From Micromonospora polyrhachis (lineage in GTDB: Bacteria > Actinomycetota > Actinomycetes > Mycobacteriales > Micromonosporaceae): a stretch of DNA of 64,000 nucleotides. A program made the translations under genes and the position numbers. Where the stretch lies: assembly GCF_014203835.1 (NCBI RefSeq), contig NZ_JACHJW010000001.1, positions 930,001 through 994,000 on the forward strand. Direction: 5' to 3'. The notes beneath the pieces are model-generated. The model saw only the letters and a list, made by a program, of their open reading frames with translations, ran no database searches and was not told the DNA's origin. Positions 1-7,515 of this stretch are shown here, piece by piece. Every line of letters starts with the position of its first letter. The first letter of the stretch is position 1.

Positions 1-1537
1 CACTCGACGGCCCGCTGTCTGTGTCCCCGGCATCGCTGTTGCCGCTACCGGTACTCGAACCGCTGTTTGAACTCGAACCGCCGCTGTTCGACGAGGATCC
101 ACCCGAGTTCGAGCCGCTGCCGCTGCCGCTGCCTGAGTTCGAGCTGGTGCCGCTGCCGCTACCCGAGTTCGAACCGGTGCCGCTGCCGGACGAGGATCCG
201 CCCGAGTTGGTGCCGCCGGATCCGGTGCCACTGCCCGAGGAAGATCCTCCGGAGGAGGAGCCGCCGGTACCCGTGCCGGTGCCGCCGCCCGTACCAGTGC
301 CGGTGCCGCCGCCCGTACCGGTGCCAGTGCCGCCGCCGGTGCCCGTACCGGTGCCCAGATTGCCGGTGTTGGCCCCACCGACGTTGAAGTTCCCGGAGTT
401 GATCGGGCCGGTCTCTCCCAGTCCGGTGTTACCGGGAGTGATGTTGGTCGCGCCGCTGAGGGAGTTGGAGATCCCGGCGAGGCTGTTCCCGATGTTCGTG
501 CCGATGTTGGTCAGGCCGGTCCGGCCGGCGCCACTGGTGAAGCCGCCGAGAATGGACTCGCCGGTCGGCAACTGCCACTGTCCGTTGACCATGCCGTTGG
601 CCAGAGTGCTGGCAACCGGTGAGATCACCGCGTTCTGCATGCCGGAGGCGAGGGAGTTGCGCACCACCTGGGAGCCGGGGAAGTTCAAGCTGGGCGGGCT
701 GAAGTTGACCGGAATTCGCGGTGCCACGTTGTTCCGGGCCCACTTGGTACCCGCGTTCAAGCCGACACCGAGAACAGCGCCGATGGCGCCACCGACGCCG
801 GCGGTGAGGGTGCGCTTGGTGTCCCACTCCGAGCGCTCGCCGCTGTTCATCTGGTAGGCCTGCGCGCCGATGTCGATGATCAGCTCTTCGCCGACCTCCT
901 TGGCGAGTTCGATCGCCATGACCCGACCAGCGTTCCGCAGGCTGGTCTGGGCGAGGCGTTGCCCAATCTGGCGCATGCTCGTCTGGAGGAAGAGCTTCAT
1001 ACCGGCCTTGGTGAACAACTGTCGGCCGAGCTGGGTGAGCAGGCGCTTGAAGGCCACCGTCACGGCCTGGCGACCCGCCGCCAGGATGCCGGGGATCGCG
1101 CCGGCCGAGACGCCACCCAGCCACGCCATGAGCAGGGCGACGAAGACCGCGATGACGGTGATGATGACGGCGATCAGAACGGTGAGCTTGGCGTACTCGA
1201 TCTCCAGAGCGGCGGCGTCGCAGCCGGCACCGAGTGCGGCGGCGGCTTCCTGGACCACCGGCAGACCGGTGTTCGGGCCGACGCCGATCTGGGTCCAGAG
1301 CTGGCCGAACGCCCCACCGGCACTGCCGCCCCAGTTCTCCAGGATCTGTAACGCGGCACCGTCGCCCTCACCGAGCGCCTCGCCAATCGCCTCGGAGAGC
1401 TGGACCCACGCCTCGCCGAGCTCGCGCAGCTTGTCTTCGTCGCCGGTGGGCCACGCCTCACCGGCGCTGACCCAGCAGATCGCGTCCCAGACCCAGGCGT
1501 ACTCGCCCAGCGTGCTCTTGGGATTGGGTATCGCCAA
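1..1537 (-). CDS. CpnT-like WXG100-type N-terminal protein, partial (T7SS-linked)
   Basis: This gene runs off the left edge, so only about the first 512 residues are visible. The start is a TTG at 1537 (LAIPNPKSTLGEYAW), with an AAAGGGG ribosome site about 9 nt upstream. The N-terminus resembles the WXG100-like domain of large actinobacterial proteins of the CpnT type (IPNPKST, then WPTGDEDKLRELGEAW). A hydrophobic stretch follows at about residues 117-145, then an amphipathic helical region. From about residue 392 the protein is a long Gly/Thr and then Gly/Ser/Asn low-complexity linker. In this family such linkers lead to a C-terminal toxin domain, which would lie outside the window. It is the last gene of a minus-strand group with the YbaB-like and WXG-like genes. 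Secretion by the ESX system is inferred; the toxin identity cannot be seen. Confidence 0.75.
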   Translation of the reverse strand, partial: MAIPNPKSTLGEYAWVWDAICWVSAGEAWPTGDEDKLRELGEAWVQLSEAIGEALGEGDGAALQILENWGGSAGGAFGQLWTQIGVGPNTGLPVVQEAAAALGAGCDAAALEIEYAKLTVLIAVIITVIAVFVALLMAWLGGVSAGAIPGILAAGRQAVTVAFKRLLTQLGRQLFTKAGMKLFLQTSMRQIGQRLAQTSLRNAGRVMAIELAKEVGEELIIDIGAQAYQMNSGERSEWDTKRTLTAGVGGAIGAVLGVGLNAGTKWARNNVAPRIPVNFSPPSLNFPGSQVVRNSLASGMQNAVISPVASTLANGMVNGQWQLPTGESILGGFTSGAGRTGLTNIGTNIGNSLAGISNSLSGATNITPGNTGLGETGPINSGNFNVGGANTGNLGTGTGTGGGTGTGTGGGTGTGTGGGTGTGTGGSSSGGSSSGSGTGSGGTNSGGSSSGSGTGSNSGSGSGTSSNSGSGSGSGSNSGGSSSNSGGSSSNSGSSTGSGNSDAGDTDSGPSS

Positions 1538-1590
1538 GCCCGCCCGCCCCTTTGCCGATGCCTGTCAGTTGAGTCGTGTGAGTCGTGACG

Positions 1591-1932
1591 CTACTTTTCG
1601 CCCTTACCGAACCAGCCGTCGACCATGTCGTCGACATCGACCGTACCGTCTACTGCTCCGGCGATGTCCGGACCCAGTTGCTGCATCCGCTCGACCAGCT
1701 TCTTTCCGGCGTCGAGCGTCAGGGTGGCCGGGGGCTCGTCGCCGGACAGATAGTTCTTGTTGAACTCCTCGCCCGCCTGGTCGGTGCCCCAGGGCTTGGC
1801 GCTGTTCAGACTGTTGATGGTCGAGGAGAGGGTGGCCCATCGCCCGGCCAGGGTGTCACCGGCCGCCGCCAGCGCGCTGGCCCCGCCTCGCGTCGCGCTC
1901 GGGTTGACGATGGTCTCGTGACTGTCGCTCAT
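1591..1932 (-). CDS. WXG100-like small helical protein
   Basis: A 113-residue, predominantly helical protein with no signal peptide. A WGT turn occurs in the segment SAKPWGTDQAGEEF, preceded by a helical half containing RWATLSSTINSL, which fits the helix-turn-helix of WXG100/ESAT-6 proteins, although the spacing is not canonical. Its ATG overlaps the stop of the upstream YbaB-like gene (ATGA, 1929-1932), so the two are translationally coupled. The CpnT-like gene follows 53 bp downstream. The likely role is a small partner or substrate of the type VII system that pairs with the large CpnT-like protein. The family call is moderate; the context is strong. Confidence 0.65.
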   Translation of the reverse strand: MSDSHETIVNPSATRGGASALAAAGDTLAGRWATLSSTINSLNSAKPWGTDQAGEEFNKNYLSGDEPPATLTLDAGKKLVERMQQLGPDIAGAVDGTVDVDDMVDGWFGKGEK

Positions 1933-2321
1933 CGGTCCTCGTCTCCCGTTAGGTCGCGGTCGAGCTGGCGGAAGATGCCTTCTAGATCATGCTCCATGTA
2001 CGCCTGGAACTGCGAGTCGGGCACGAACGGCCGACACAGTTCCTCCACTTCGGCCATGGCCTTCTCGGTGGCACGACGGATGGTTTCGGTCACCGTGGTG
2101 GAGAGTTCCTTGGAGTTCGGCCGTCGGTAGATGCGGGGGTCGAACTCCACCCGGATTACCTGGCCCCGTGGGCCGACGGTGGCCTTCACCAGGCCGTCGT
2201 CGGAGGCGACGGTGGCCGACACCGCCCTCAGCTTCTGCTGTAGGTCACCAAGGCCGGACCGCATCCGCTCGAACTGGCCCATGAGCTCGTCGGCCCGGGC
2301 ACGCAGCCCCTGCGTGTCCAT
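1929..2321 (-). CDS. YbaB/EbfC family protein
   Basis: A 130-residue protein with the layout of the YbaB/EbfC nucleoid-associated family: an N-terminal helix (LRARADELMGQFERMRSGL), a central beta sheet around GLVKATVGPRGQVIRVEFDP, and a C-terminal helix rich in acidic and basic residues. Paralogues of this family often sit at the head of ESX or polymorphic-toxin operons in actinomycetes, where they are distinct from the recR-linked ybaB. Here it is the first gene of the minus-strand set leading to the WXG-like and CpnT-like genes. DNA binding is known for the family; its role beside a secretion substrate is not established. Confidence 0.8.
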   Translation of the reverse strand: MDTQGLRARADELMGQFERMRSGLGDLQQKLRAVSATVASDDGLVKATVGPRGQVIRVEFDPRIYRRPNSKELSTTVTETIRRATEKAMAEVEELCRPFVPDSQFQAYMEHDLEGIFRQLDRDLTGDEDR

Positions 2322-2588
2322 GACGTCCTCCCCCGTACGTCCACACCTCTCGCCGCACCGCAGACTGGCGACACGACACTCAGACGATACTGAATGCCGG
2401 CAACGTCGGCTCGTCGGGCGGCCGTCCCGAGACCGCTACCGGAATGCGGGCCAGTGCTCCGCCCTTCAGGGCGGAGGTAAAGGACCGCGCTGGGAGGCCG
2501 CCAAGGCCCGAGCAGTGCCTTGATCCGGACGGTTCTGCCAGTACGGACGCCTTCGAGTCCAGCGACAAACCAACGATAGGGTGCTCGT

Positions 2589-2792
2589 GTGCGGCTGCGT
2601 TACAACTACCGTTTGTACCCGACGCCGGGTCAGCGGATCGAGCTGGCGAAGGCGTTCGGGTGTGCGCGGGTGGTGTTCAACGACGGGCTGCGGTTGCGTC
2701 AGCAGGCTCGCGAGCAAGGGCTTGCGTACGTCTCTGCCGGGGAGTTATCGCGTCGTGCGGACAACTCAAACGACCGTGGAGCGCACGGGTAA
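2589..2792 (+). pseudogene. tnpB remnant (RNA-guided nuclease, N-terminus only)
   Basis: The GTG-started frame encodes a typical TnpB N-terminus: MRLRYNYRLYPTPGQRIEL, then FGCARVVFNDGLRLRQ and a GELSRR segment. It then passes abruptly to a short tail (ADNSNDRGAHG) and stops. Intact TnpB proteins have roughly 370-450 residues, so the RuvC catalytic residues and the zinc finger are absent. The short tail may be the original C-terminus joined by an internal deletion, because right-end structure follows at once. No activity is expected from this fragment. Confidence 0.75.
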
Positions 2793-2906
2793 GACCGGGA
2801 CTCGTCCCGGCACCGCGCCGTGGAGCGGTAACCCACCCCCGGACGCCGTGTGTTCCACACGCAGCGTGGAGGGAACCTCCGCCGCTAGGGCGGAGAGGAT
2901 GTCAAG
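2793..2906 (+). ncRNA. omega-RNA-like right end of the tnpB element
   Basis: This stretch after the tnpB remnant has the structured look of an omega-RNA (TnpB guide scaffold). It holds consecutive hairpins: CCGGGACTCGTCCCGG near 2797-2812, GTGTG/CACAC near 2849-2860, and CTCCGCC/GGCGGAG at 2877-2895. It ends in GAGGATGTCAAG. In intact elements the guide is the DNA just beyond the right end, which here would be bases 2907 onward in the mycosin 5' region. Transcription cannot be seen from the sequence, and with TnpB destroyed the RNA could act only with a TnpB supplied from elsewhere. Confidence 0.4.
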
Positions 2907-2939
2907 ATGCAGCAACGCTGTTCGGACGGAAAGGTGAGT

Positions 2940-4274
2940 ATGCCGATGGGCGTCAGCCGTCGCACGTCCGTGGTGGTGGCAACAGCGGCCCTGCTGGCCG
3001 CCGGTACCGCCGTACCGGTCCAGGCCCGACCAGCGAAGGTCGCGGTGCCGCAGGCACGGGCTGCCGCCGCAGCGGACATCTGCAAGAACCCGGCAGAACC
3101 GGGCGAGTTCATTCGACAAACTCCCTGGCATCAACAGTGGTTCACACCGGAGCGCATCTGGGCACTCACCACCGGTAGCGGAGTCAAGGTGGCGGTCATC
3201 GACTCCGGCACGGATCCCGCCCATCCTCAGTTGGCGGGTCAGGTGTCGACCGGATACGACGCGTTGCGAGGTGGCCCCGGTGGTGACGTCGACTGTGTCT
3301 CCCACGGCACAGCGGTCGCCAGCATCATCGCGGCGAAGCGGTTGGAGGGCATCGGGTTCCAGGGACTCGCCCCCGGGGTGACGATCGTGCCCATCCGGGT
3401 CAGCGAACGCGAGGTGGACCAGAGCGGAAAATCCAAGGGCGAGACGATCACCCCGGAACTGTTCGCCCGGGCCATCCGCCGGGCGGTGGACAGCGGTGCC
3501 CAGGTCATCAACATGTCCGTCACGCTCTACATACCGGACGAATCCATCGAGTCGGCGGTCAAGTATGCCCGTTCCAAGAACGTGGTGTTGGTCGCCGCCG
3601 CCGGCAACCAACACCAGAACGGCGTGCGCCCGGACCCGGTGCCCTTCCCAGCCGCGTACGACGGGGTCATCGGTGTCGGCGCCATCGACGAGCGCGGCGC
3701 GCGCGTGACCCAGTCCCAGATCGGGTCGTACGTCGACGTCGTGGCGCCCGGCGGGAACATCACTGCGGCGACCCGGCTGTTCGGGCACGCGAGCTGGACC
3801 GGTACCAGCTTCGCCACACCAATGGTGAGCGCCACCGCCGCGCTGATCCGGTCGGCCGAGCCCGACCTCTCGGCGGACGAGGTGGCCCGTCGTATCGCGG
3901 CGACCGCCGACCCGGCCCGCGGTGGGCCCGTCGAGGGGTACGGAAACGGCATCGTCAATCCCTACCGGGCGGTCACCGAGCGCCTGACCTCAGCCCCACC
4001 GGTCGCCCAGCCGCCCCTGCCGGATCCGCCCCACGATCCGGCGGCGATCGCCCGAGCCGACCGCTGGCGGGTCTTCGGACAGGTGGCGACCTGGGGGGCG
4101 GTGGGAGTGGGGGTCATCGTCCTCGCGCTGGCAATGTCCGCCCTGCTGTTGCCGTACGGTCGACGGCGGCGGTGGCGCGCGGCCCGGCCGGCGGAGCCAC
4201 CCGCGCCTAGGGTGGAGATCGACGAACCGGAGGAGGTCTTCTTCCGGGTGCCCAGTTCGTCGACGCCCGGCTAA
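2940..4274 (+). CDS. mycP: Mycosin (type VII secretion-associated subtilisin-like protease)
   Basis: An S8-family serine protease of about 444 residues. The N-terminus is a signal peptide (RRTSVVVATAALLAAG...VQA). The catalytic triad is visible: Asp88 in VAVIDSGTD, His122 in SHGTAV, and Ser290 in GTSFATP, with the oxyanion Asn in AAAGN. A transmembrane helix near the C-terminus (VGVGVIVLALAMSALLL) is followed by a basic cytosolic tail, as in mycosins MycP1-5. ATG 2940 is chosen because GGAAAGG lies 5 nt upstream; ATGs also exist at 2907 and 2946. It stabilises and processes ESX machinery and substrates. An IS605 remnant ends just upstream, so its native promoter may have been displaced. Confidence 0.93.
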   Translation: MPMGVSRRTSVVVATAALLAAGTAVPVQARPAKVAVPQARAAAAADICKNPAEPGEFIRQTPWHQQWFTPERIWALTTGSGVKVAVIDSGTDPAHPQLAGQVSTGYDALRGGPGGDVDCVSHGTAVASIIAAKRLEGIGFQGLAPGVTIVPIRVSEREVDQSGKSKGETITPELFARAIRRAVDSGAQVINMSVTLYIPDESIESAVKYARSKNVVLVAAAGNQHQNGVRPDPVPFPAAYDGVIGVGAIDERGARVTQSQIGSYVDVVAPGGNITAATRLFGHASWTGTSFATPMVSATAALIRSAEPDLSADEVARRIAATADPARGGPVEGYGNGIVNPYRAVTERLTSAPPVAQPPLPDPPHDPAAIARADRWRVFGQVATWGAVGVGVIVLALAMSALLLPYGRRRRWRAARPAEPPAPRVEIDEPEEVFFRVPSSSTPG

Positions 4275-4287
4275 GCCGCACCCGCAT

Positions 4288-4365
4288 CACTGGCGCGCGG
4301 AAAGGCCGGCGGGCACTGGCTTGTGAAAATGCCGGTGGGCACTGGCGCGCGGAAAGGCCGTGGAA
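4288..4365. repeat. 26-bp tandem repeat, three units
   Basis: Three adjacent 26-bp units begin CACTGGC (4288, 4314 and 4340). Units 1 and 3 share CACTGGCGCGCGGAAAGGCCG exactly over 20 bases and more; unit 2 differs in the middle (TTGTGAAAAT). They lie between the convergent mycosin and WXG100 genes, just before a strong hairpin. No coding role is apparent. Confidence 0.7.
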
Positions 4366-4368
4366 ACG

Positions 4369-4400
4369 GTGCTGGCCCGGTCGGAGGACCGGGCCAGCAC
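4369..4400. terminator. Bidirectional hairpin terminator
   Basis: A perfect 14-bp stem (GTGCTGGCCCGGTC with GACCGGGCCAGCAC) and a 4-nt GGAG loop lie between convergent genes and just after the stop of the minus-strand WXG100 gene. There is no T-tract, which is usual for high-GC actinobacteria. Confidence 0.75.
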
Positions 4401-4413
4401 GCGATGTCGGCGA

Positions 4414-4698
4414 TTACTGGAACTTCGCCTTGTTCGCGTTCTCCCGCTGCTGCATCTTGATGGCCGACTCCCGCAGCGCCTTCTCGATCCGACCGAGCAG
4501 GTCACGCAGGTCGTTGGCGGCCGCCTCCCAGTCGTTCTGCCGGCGGTAGTACTCCGTCTGCGCGTCGCCTTCCCAGGTCGTGAGCAGCGGCTGGATGCCC
4601 TGCTTGAGCCCTTCCAGCTCGCCGTTCAGATTCTTACTGGCGTTACCGCAGTTGTCCGCCGCCGCCTGCAGCGCCGGAAAGTTGTAGCGGATCTCCAC
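4414..4698 (-). CDS. WXG100 family protein (ESAT-6/CFP-10-like)
   Basis: A 94-residue helical hairpin protein, the standard length for WXG100 substrates. The signature Trp-x-Gly turn is at TWEGDAQTEYY, between a first helix (YNFPALQAAADNCGNASKNL) and a second, charged helix. It lies 16 bp downstream of another WXG100 gene in the same orientation, so the two probably form a heterodimer like EsxA/EsxB. This protein lacks a C-terminal YxxxD signal, whereas its partner has one, as expected for a pair in which one member carries the export tag. Secretion through the ESX machinery encoded here is inferred. Confidence 0.88.
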   Translation of the reverse strand: MEIRYNFPALQAAADNCGNASKNLNGELEGLKQGIQPLLTTWEGDAQTEYYRRQNDWEAAANDLRDLLGRIEKALRESAIKMQQRENANKAKFQ

Positions 4699-4714
4699 GA
4701 GACTCCTCCCCCGG

Positions 4715-5047
4715 TCAGAGCTTCAGTGCCGCAGTGATCTGACCGGCCGTGGCACCTGCCGAGTCCATCTCGGACTTGATTTCGTCATCGGCGACGTCGT
4801 AGTCCTTACCCGCGGACCCGACGGCCTCGGCGATCGCCCGCAGCGCCACGTTCAACTTCGCCATGTCCTCGTCGAACCGCCGACGAACCTCATGGAAGGA
4901 ACCCGCACCCGCGCCCTTCCACTGGTCGTACAACGGCGCCAACTCGTCCATCAGCCGGTTGAGGTTACCGGTCAGCCGGTCCGCGACGCCGTCGACGTCC
5001 TTCTCGGTCTGCACCATCAAGGCGGTGTCGGTATTCATCTGCGTCAT
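4715..5047 (-). CDS. WXG100 family protein with YxxxD export signal
   Basis: A 110-residue WXG100 protein with WKG in the turn (LYDQWKGAGAGSF) and a C-terminal YDVAD segment matching the YxxxD type VII export signal. The start at 5047 (MTQMNTDTAL) is preferred over upstream in-frame codons because GGGGGTGA sits 8 nt before it. It is first in a two-gene unit with the 94-residue WXG100 gene. By analogy with EsxB (CFP-10), this would be the partner recognised by the EccC ATPase. The function is inferred from family and context. Confidence 0.88.
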   Translation of the reverse strand: MTQMNTDTALMVQTEKDVDGVADRLTGNLNRLMDELAPLYDQWKGAGAGSFHEVRRRFDEDMAKLNVALRAIAEAVGSAGKDYDVADDEIKSEMDSAGATAGQITAALKL

Positions 5048-5185
5048 GGCGGAAGTCACCCCCGTCCTCGCTCGATTGCCCACCGGTTACCCGGAAAGCG
5101 TCTATCCACGGCGCTTACGCACCCCCTGTCGTCCAGAACGGTAGCGGTTACGGTCCAGCCCGCGCTAGGGCGGTTGGCCGGTCCG

Positions 5186-6610
5186 TCACTCAGGGTCGAT
5201 GGCGCGCTTCGCCGTCGCGGGGTCCAGTGCGGGACCGCTGGGCAGCCGAACGACGAGGCTGGCCGGCAGGCGGACCGGTTCGACGTCCTGGTAACCGAAC
5301 ATGCCGGGCACCCCCTCCGATGCCAGCGGGTAACGGTAGCCCAGATCGGTCACCAGATTGAGTGTGCCGGTCGGAGCGTCCGGCGAGGGCATGGAGGACA
5401 CCAGCACCCCGTATCCGGGCGGCACCACGACCCGGTCGGCCAGCGGGATGCCGTCGCCGGTCTGCTGCGCGGTACGCACCGGTTCCTTCACCGGCTGCAC
5501 CTGCGCGTCCAGGAGCACCTGCGGGTCGGTCTGGCCCGGTTCGTACCCGGCGCAGACCACCGGGCGATCGCCGGTCAACCGGGCGATCTCCGGACGCTGC
5601 TGGGGTGCCCGGTGGCTGCCCTCAGCCGGCGGTGCGGACTTCGGCGCGCTCGCGGCCGTGTTGGCGTTGAGCGGAATGGCCTTCGGCTCCGCTCCGTCGT
5701 ACGCCCGCCGGGTGGCGGGGTCGGCCAGCAGCACGTCGGCCTCCAACTGGGTCAGCGGGGCCAGCTTGTCACGTTCGGCGAGGTAGTACTGGCGGCTGCC
5801 GTTCTGGCTCTCCACCACGTAGACCTGACCGACCTGCGCGTCGGAGAGCGCCTGGGAGGAATTGCCCCGGTTGGCGATCTCCCGCACCCTGATCGGCTCC
5901 CCCGCCGGGAGGGCGTTGAGCCAGGCCCCACCGACCGAGACGACCGGCTCCGAGCCCATCGTCAACCCTTCCAGGACGATGCGCTCGTCGGTGATCTCGT
6001 ACCGGTGGTCGTTCCACACCAGATAGAGCCGGTTGGTCTTGCTGTCCCGGGCGAGCAGTCCGGCGTCGCCCAGGTCTCGTCCACCGGAGGGGCGCTGGCC
6101 CACCGTCAGCACCGTGGTCGGTACGAGTTCGCCGGCCTCGTCCCGGGCGGGCTGGGAGCAGAGGGTCCACGGGCCGCCGAGCATCCGCTTGGGGTCGGGA
6201 AGCGCCTCCGGTGCGTCCGGGATGCCGATCCTCGGCCCGCGTGGGGTACCTACCAGCGAGTTACGTGACACGGTCAGCGTCTGGGCTGGCGACTCCATCG
6301 CCAGCAACGCCGAGGCGTAGTTCAGCACCGGGTGCAGCCGGCCATCCCGATACAGGTAGCGGGTCCCGGTCTCCTTCTCCAGGATGACCGTTCCGCCTTC
6401 CTTCCAGCGGTAGGCACCCCCGGGGAAGATGAGCCCGTACACGCCTACCGCGGCCAGGAAGATCACCCCCACCATGATGCCGCCGAGGCCCGCGCCGCCG
6501 AGACGACGAAACGGCGCCGAGGCCGGATCCGGGTCCCGGGCGACCAACGCGGAGGTCATCCGCTGAACGAAGAACTGGTACGACTGGACCTGGTCCCGTC
6601 GCGACGGCAT
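5186..6610 (-). CDS. eccB: Type VII secretion protein EccB
   Basis: A 474-residue EccB-family protein. It starts with the conserved cytosolic motif SRRDQVQSYQFFVQRM, followed by Arg-rich sequence and one transmembrane helix (about residues 42-64, GGIMVGVIFLAAVGVYGLIF). A large extracytoplasmic repeat domain follows, with two cysteines (LCSQPA and VVCAGYEPG) spaced as in the family. A strong GGGGGAGGA ribosome site precedes the ATG. EccB is a core membrane component of the ESX channel with EccC, EccD and EccE. It is transcribed away from eccC, so the locus is not a single operon. Confidence 0.95.
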   Translation of the reverse strand: MPSRRDQVQSYQFFVQRMTSALVARDPDPASAPFRRLGGAGLGGIMVGVIFLAAVGVYGLIFPGGAYRWKEGGTVILEKETGTRYLYRDGRLHPVLNYASALLAMESPAQTLTVSRNSLVGTPRGPRIGIPDAPEALPDPKRMLGGPWTLCSQPARDEAGELVPTTVLTVGQRPSGGRDLGDAGLLARDSKTNRLYLVWNDHRYEITDERIVLEGLTMGSEPVVSVGGAWLNALPAGEPIRVREIANRGNSSQALSDAQVGQVYVVESQNGSRQYYLAERDKLAPLTQLEADVLLADPATRRAYDGAEPKAIPLNANTAASAPKSAPPAEGSHRAPQQRPEIARLTGDRPVVCAGYEPGQTDPQVLLDAQVQPVKEPVRTAQQTGDGIPLADRVVVPPGYGVLVSSMPSPDAPTGTLNLVTDLGYRYPLASEGVPGMFGYQDVEPVRLPASLVVRLPSGPALDPATAKRAIDPE

Positions 6611-6763
6611 CGCATCCTCCCCCTGGCGTGAGGCCGGCGCGGATGGGGCGCCGGACCGCCGTGCCTACGATAGGCATCGCAGGCGTACGCCGATGCCGGC
6701 ACCCAACCTGATGGGCACCCGACGATGGCCGGTGGGCCCGGAATCGACTCCAGGGAGCATTCC

Positions 6764-7501
6764 ATGATCAGTCGCGAGGAGGCACTAGCCCTCGCCCGCG
6801 CCTGGGCGGCCGGCGATCGACCCGGCCCGGCACCGGAGGTCGGACTGCACGAGTTCGACCTCGGCTACGTCGCCTGGCCCGTGCTACCGGCACCGGCGGA
6901 CCCCAGCCGGCCACCGGCGGCGACCGGCTTCCCCCGGGCCGTGATCGATCGGGAGACCGGTGAACTGACCCAGTGGCCGTCGCTGCCCGCCCCGGTCATC
7001 GCCGAGCGGTACGCCCAACAGCGTGCCGTCGACCACCGCTTCCCCCCGGACGTGCGGTATGTGCTGGAGGAGGCTGGCTGGTTCCCGGGTCGGGAGGTCA
7101 CCGCTGCGGTGGACCACTGGCGGAACCGTTTCGCCGGGGACCTCGCCGGGCTCACGTTCTTTCCGGTGGCGCGCGCCGCGCTGACCGAGTTCGGCGGTCT
7201 GCGCCTGCCCCAGTTCGGCCGTAACGGCGAGCCGGAGGGGGGTTTCACCAGCTACCTGCACCCCACGCGTGGCGGGGTGGCCACCGACGCCGCCCGCACC
7301 TTCGCCGAGGAGTACGACAACCCGGTCTTTCCGTTGGGCAACAACGAGGACGGGCCGTCCGAGTTGGTCATCGACGCGCAGGGCCGGGTCTTCATGCTGC
7401 ACTGGGCGGAGGAGTTCTTCGTCGGCGCGGGCATCGACGAGGCGTTGGTCGCGCTGATCCGGGGCACCGAACTCACCCCGGCCAGCGACCGGACCTGGTG
7501 A
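6764..7501 (+). CDS. SUKH-3 domain immunity-type protein with YrhB-like N-terminus
   Basis: A 245-residue protein. Residues 1 to about 85 (MISREEALALARAW, then DLGYVAWP and a DRETGELTQWPSLP segment) look like the small YrhB/Imm35-like domain. From about residue 95 to the end it matches the SUKH-3 immunity fold (FPPDVRYVLEEAGWFPGR, LTEFGGLRLP, and a final FVGAGIDEALVALI helix). ATG 6764 is chosen for the GGGAG 6 nt upstream. SUKH proteins neutralise nuclease or deaminase toxins. This copy is a lone plus-strand gene between two minus-strand ecc genes, with no toxin next to it, so its target is unknown. Confidence 0.75.
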   Translation: MISREEALALARAWAAGDRPGPAPEVGLHEFDLGYVAWPVLPAPADPSRPPAATGFPRAVIDRETGELTQWPSLPAPVIAERYAQQRAVDHRFPPDVRYVLEEAGWFPGREVTAAVDHWRNRFAGDLAGLTFFPVARAALTEFGGLRLPQFGRNGEPEGGFTSYLHPTRGGVATDAARTFAEEYDNPVFPLGNNEDGPSELVIDAQGRVFMLHWAEEFFVGAGIDEALVALIRGTELTPASDRTW

Positions 7502-7515
7502 CCGCCCCGTAGGCG

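Larger units (their letters stand above)
2456..2906 (+). mobile_element. IS605-type (tnpB) element reduced by internal deletion
   Basis: Both ends of an IS200/IS605-like element appear to be present with most of the middle missing. The left end carries an 8-bp stem CTCCGCCC/GGGCGGAG at 2457-2476. The right end carries CTCCGCC/GGCGGAG at 2877-2895, followed by GAGGATGTCAAG, a right-end pattern I associate with actinobacterial TnpB elements. Between them lies only a 67-codon tnpB remnant. IS605 elements have subterminal hairpins rather than terminal inverted repeats, and no flanking direct repeat is expected. The exact ends (2456 and 2906) are estimates. The right end abuts the 5' part of the first mycosin gene. 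Confidence 0.6.

Noticed and set aside
280-360. Short repeats as CRISPR or VNTR outside genes
   Set aside because: They are in-frame Gly-Thr repeats of the CpnT-like linker on the minus strand.
21-857. Long plus-strand Pro/Val-rich open frame
   Set aside because: It is the complement of the Gly/Thr/Ser linker of the minus-strand CpnT-like gene, whose N-terminus has a recognisable domain; the plus frame has no family match or ribosome site.
1538-1590. Separate small gene between the WXG-like and CpnT-like genes
   Set aside because: Only 53 bp, with no start plus ribosome site other than that of the CpnT-like gene.
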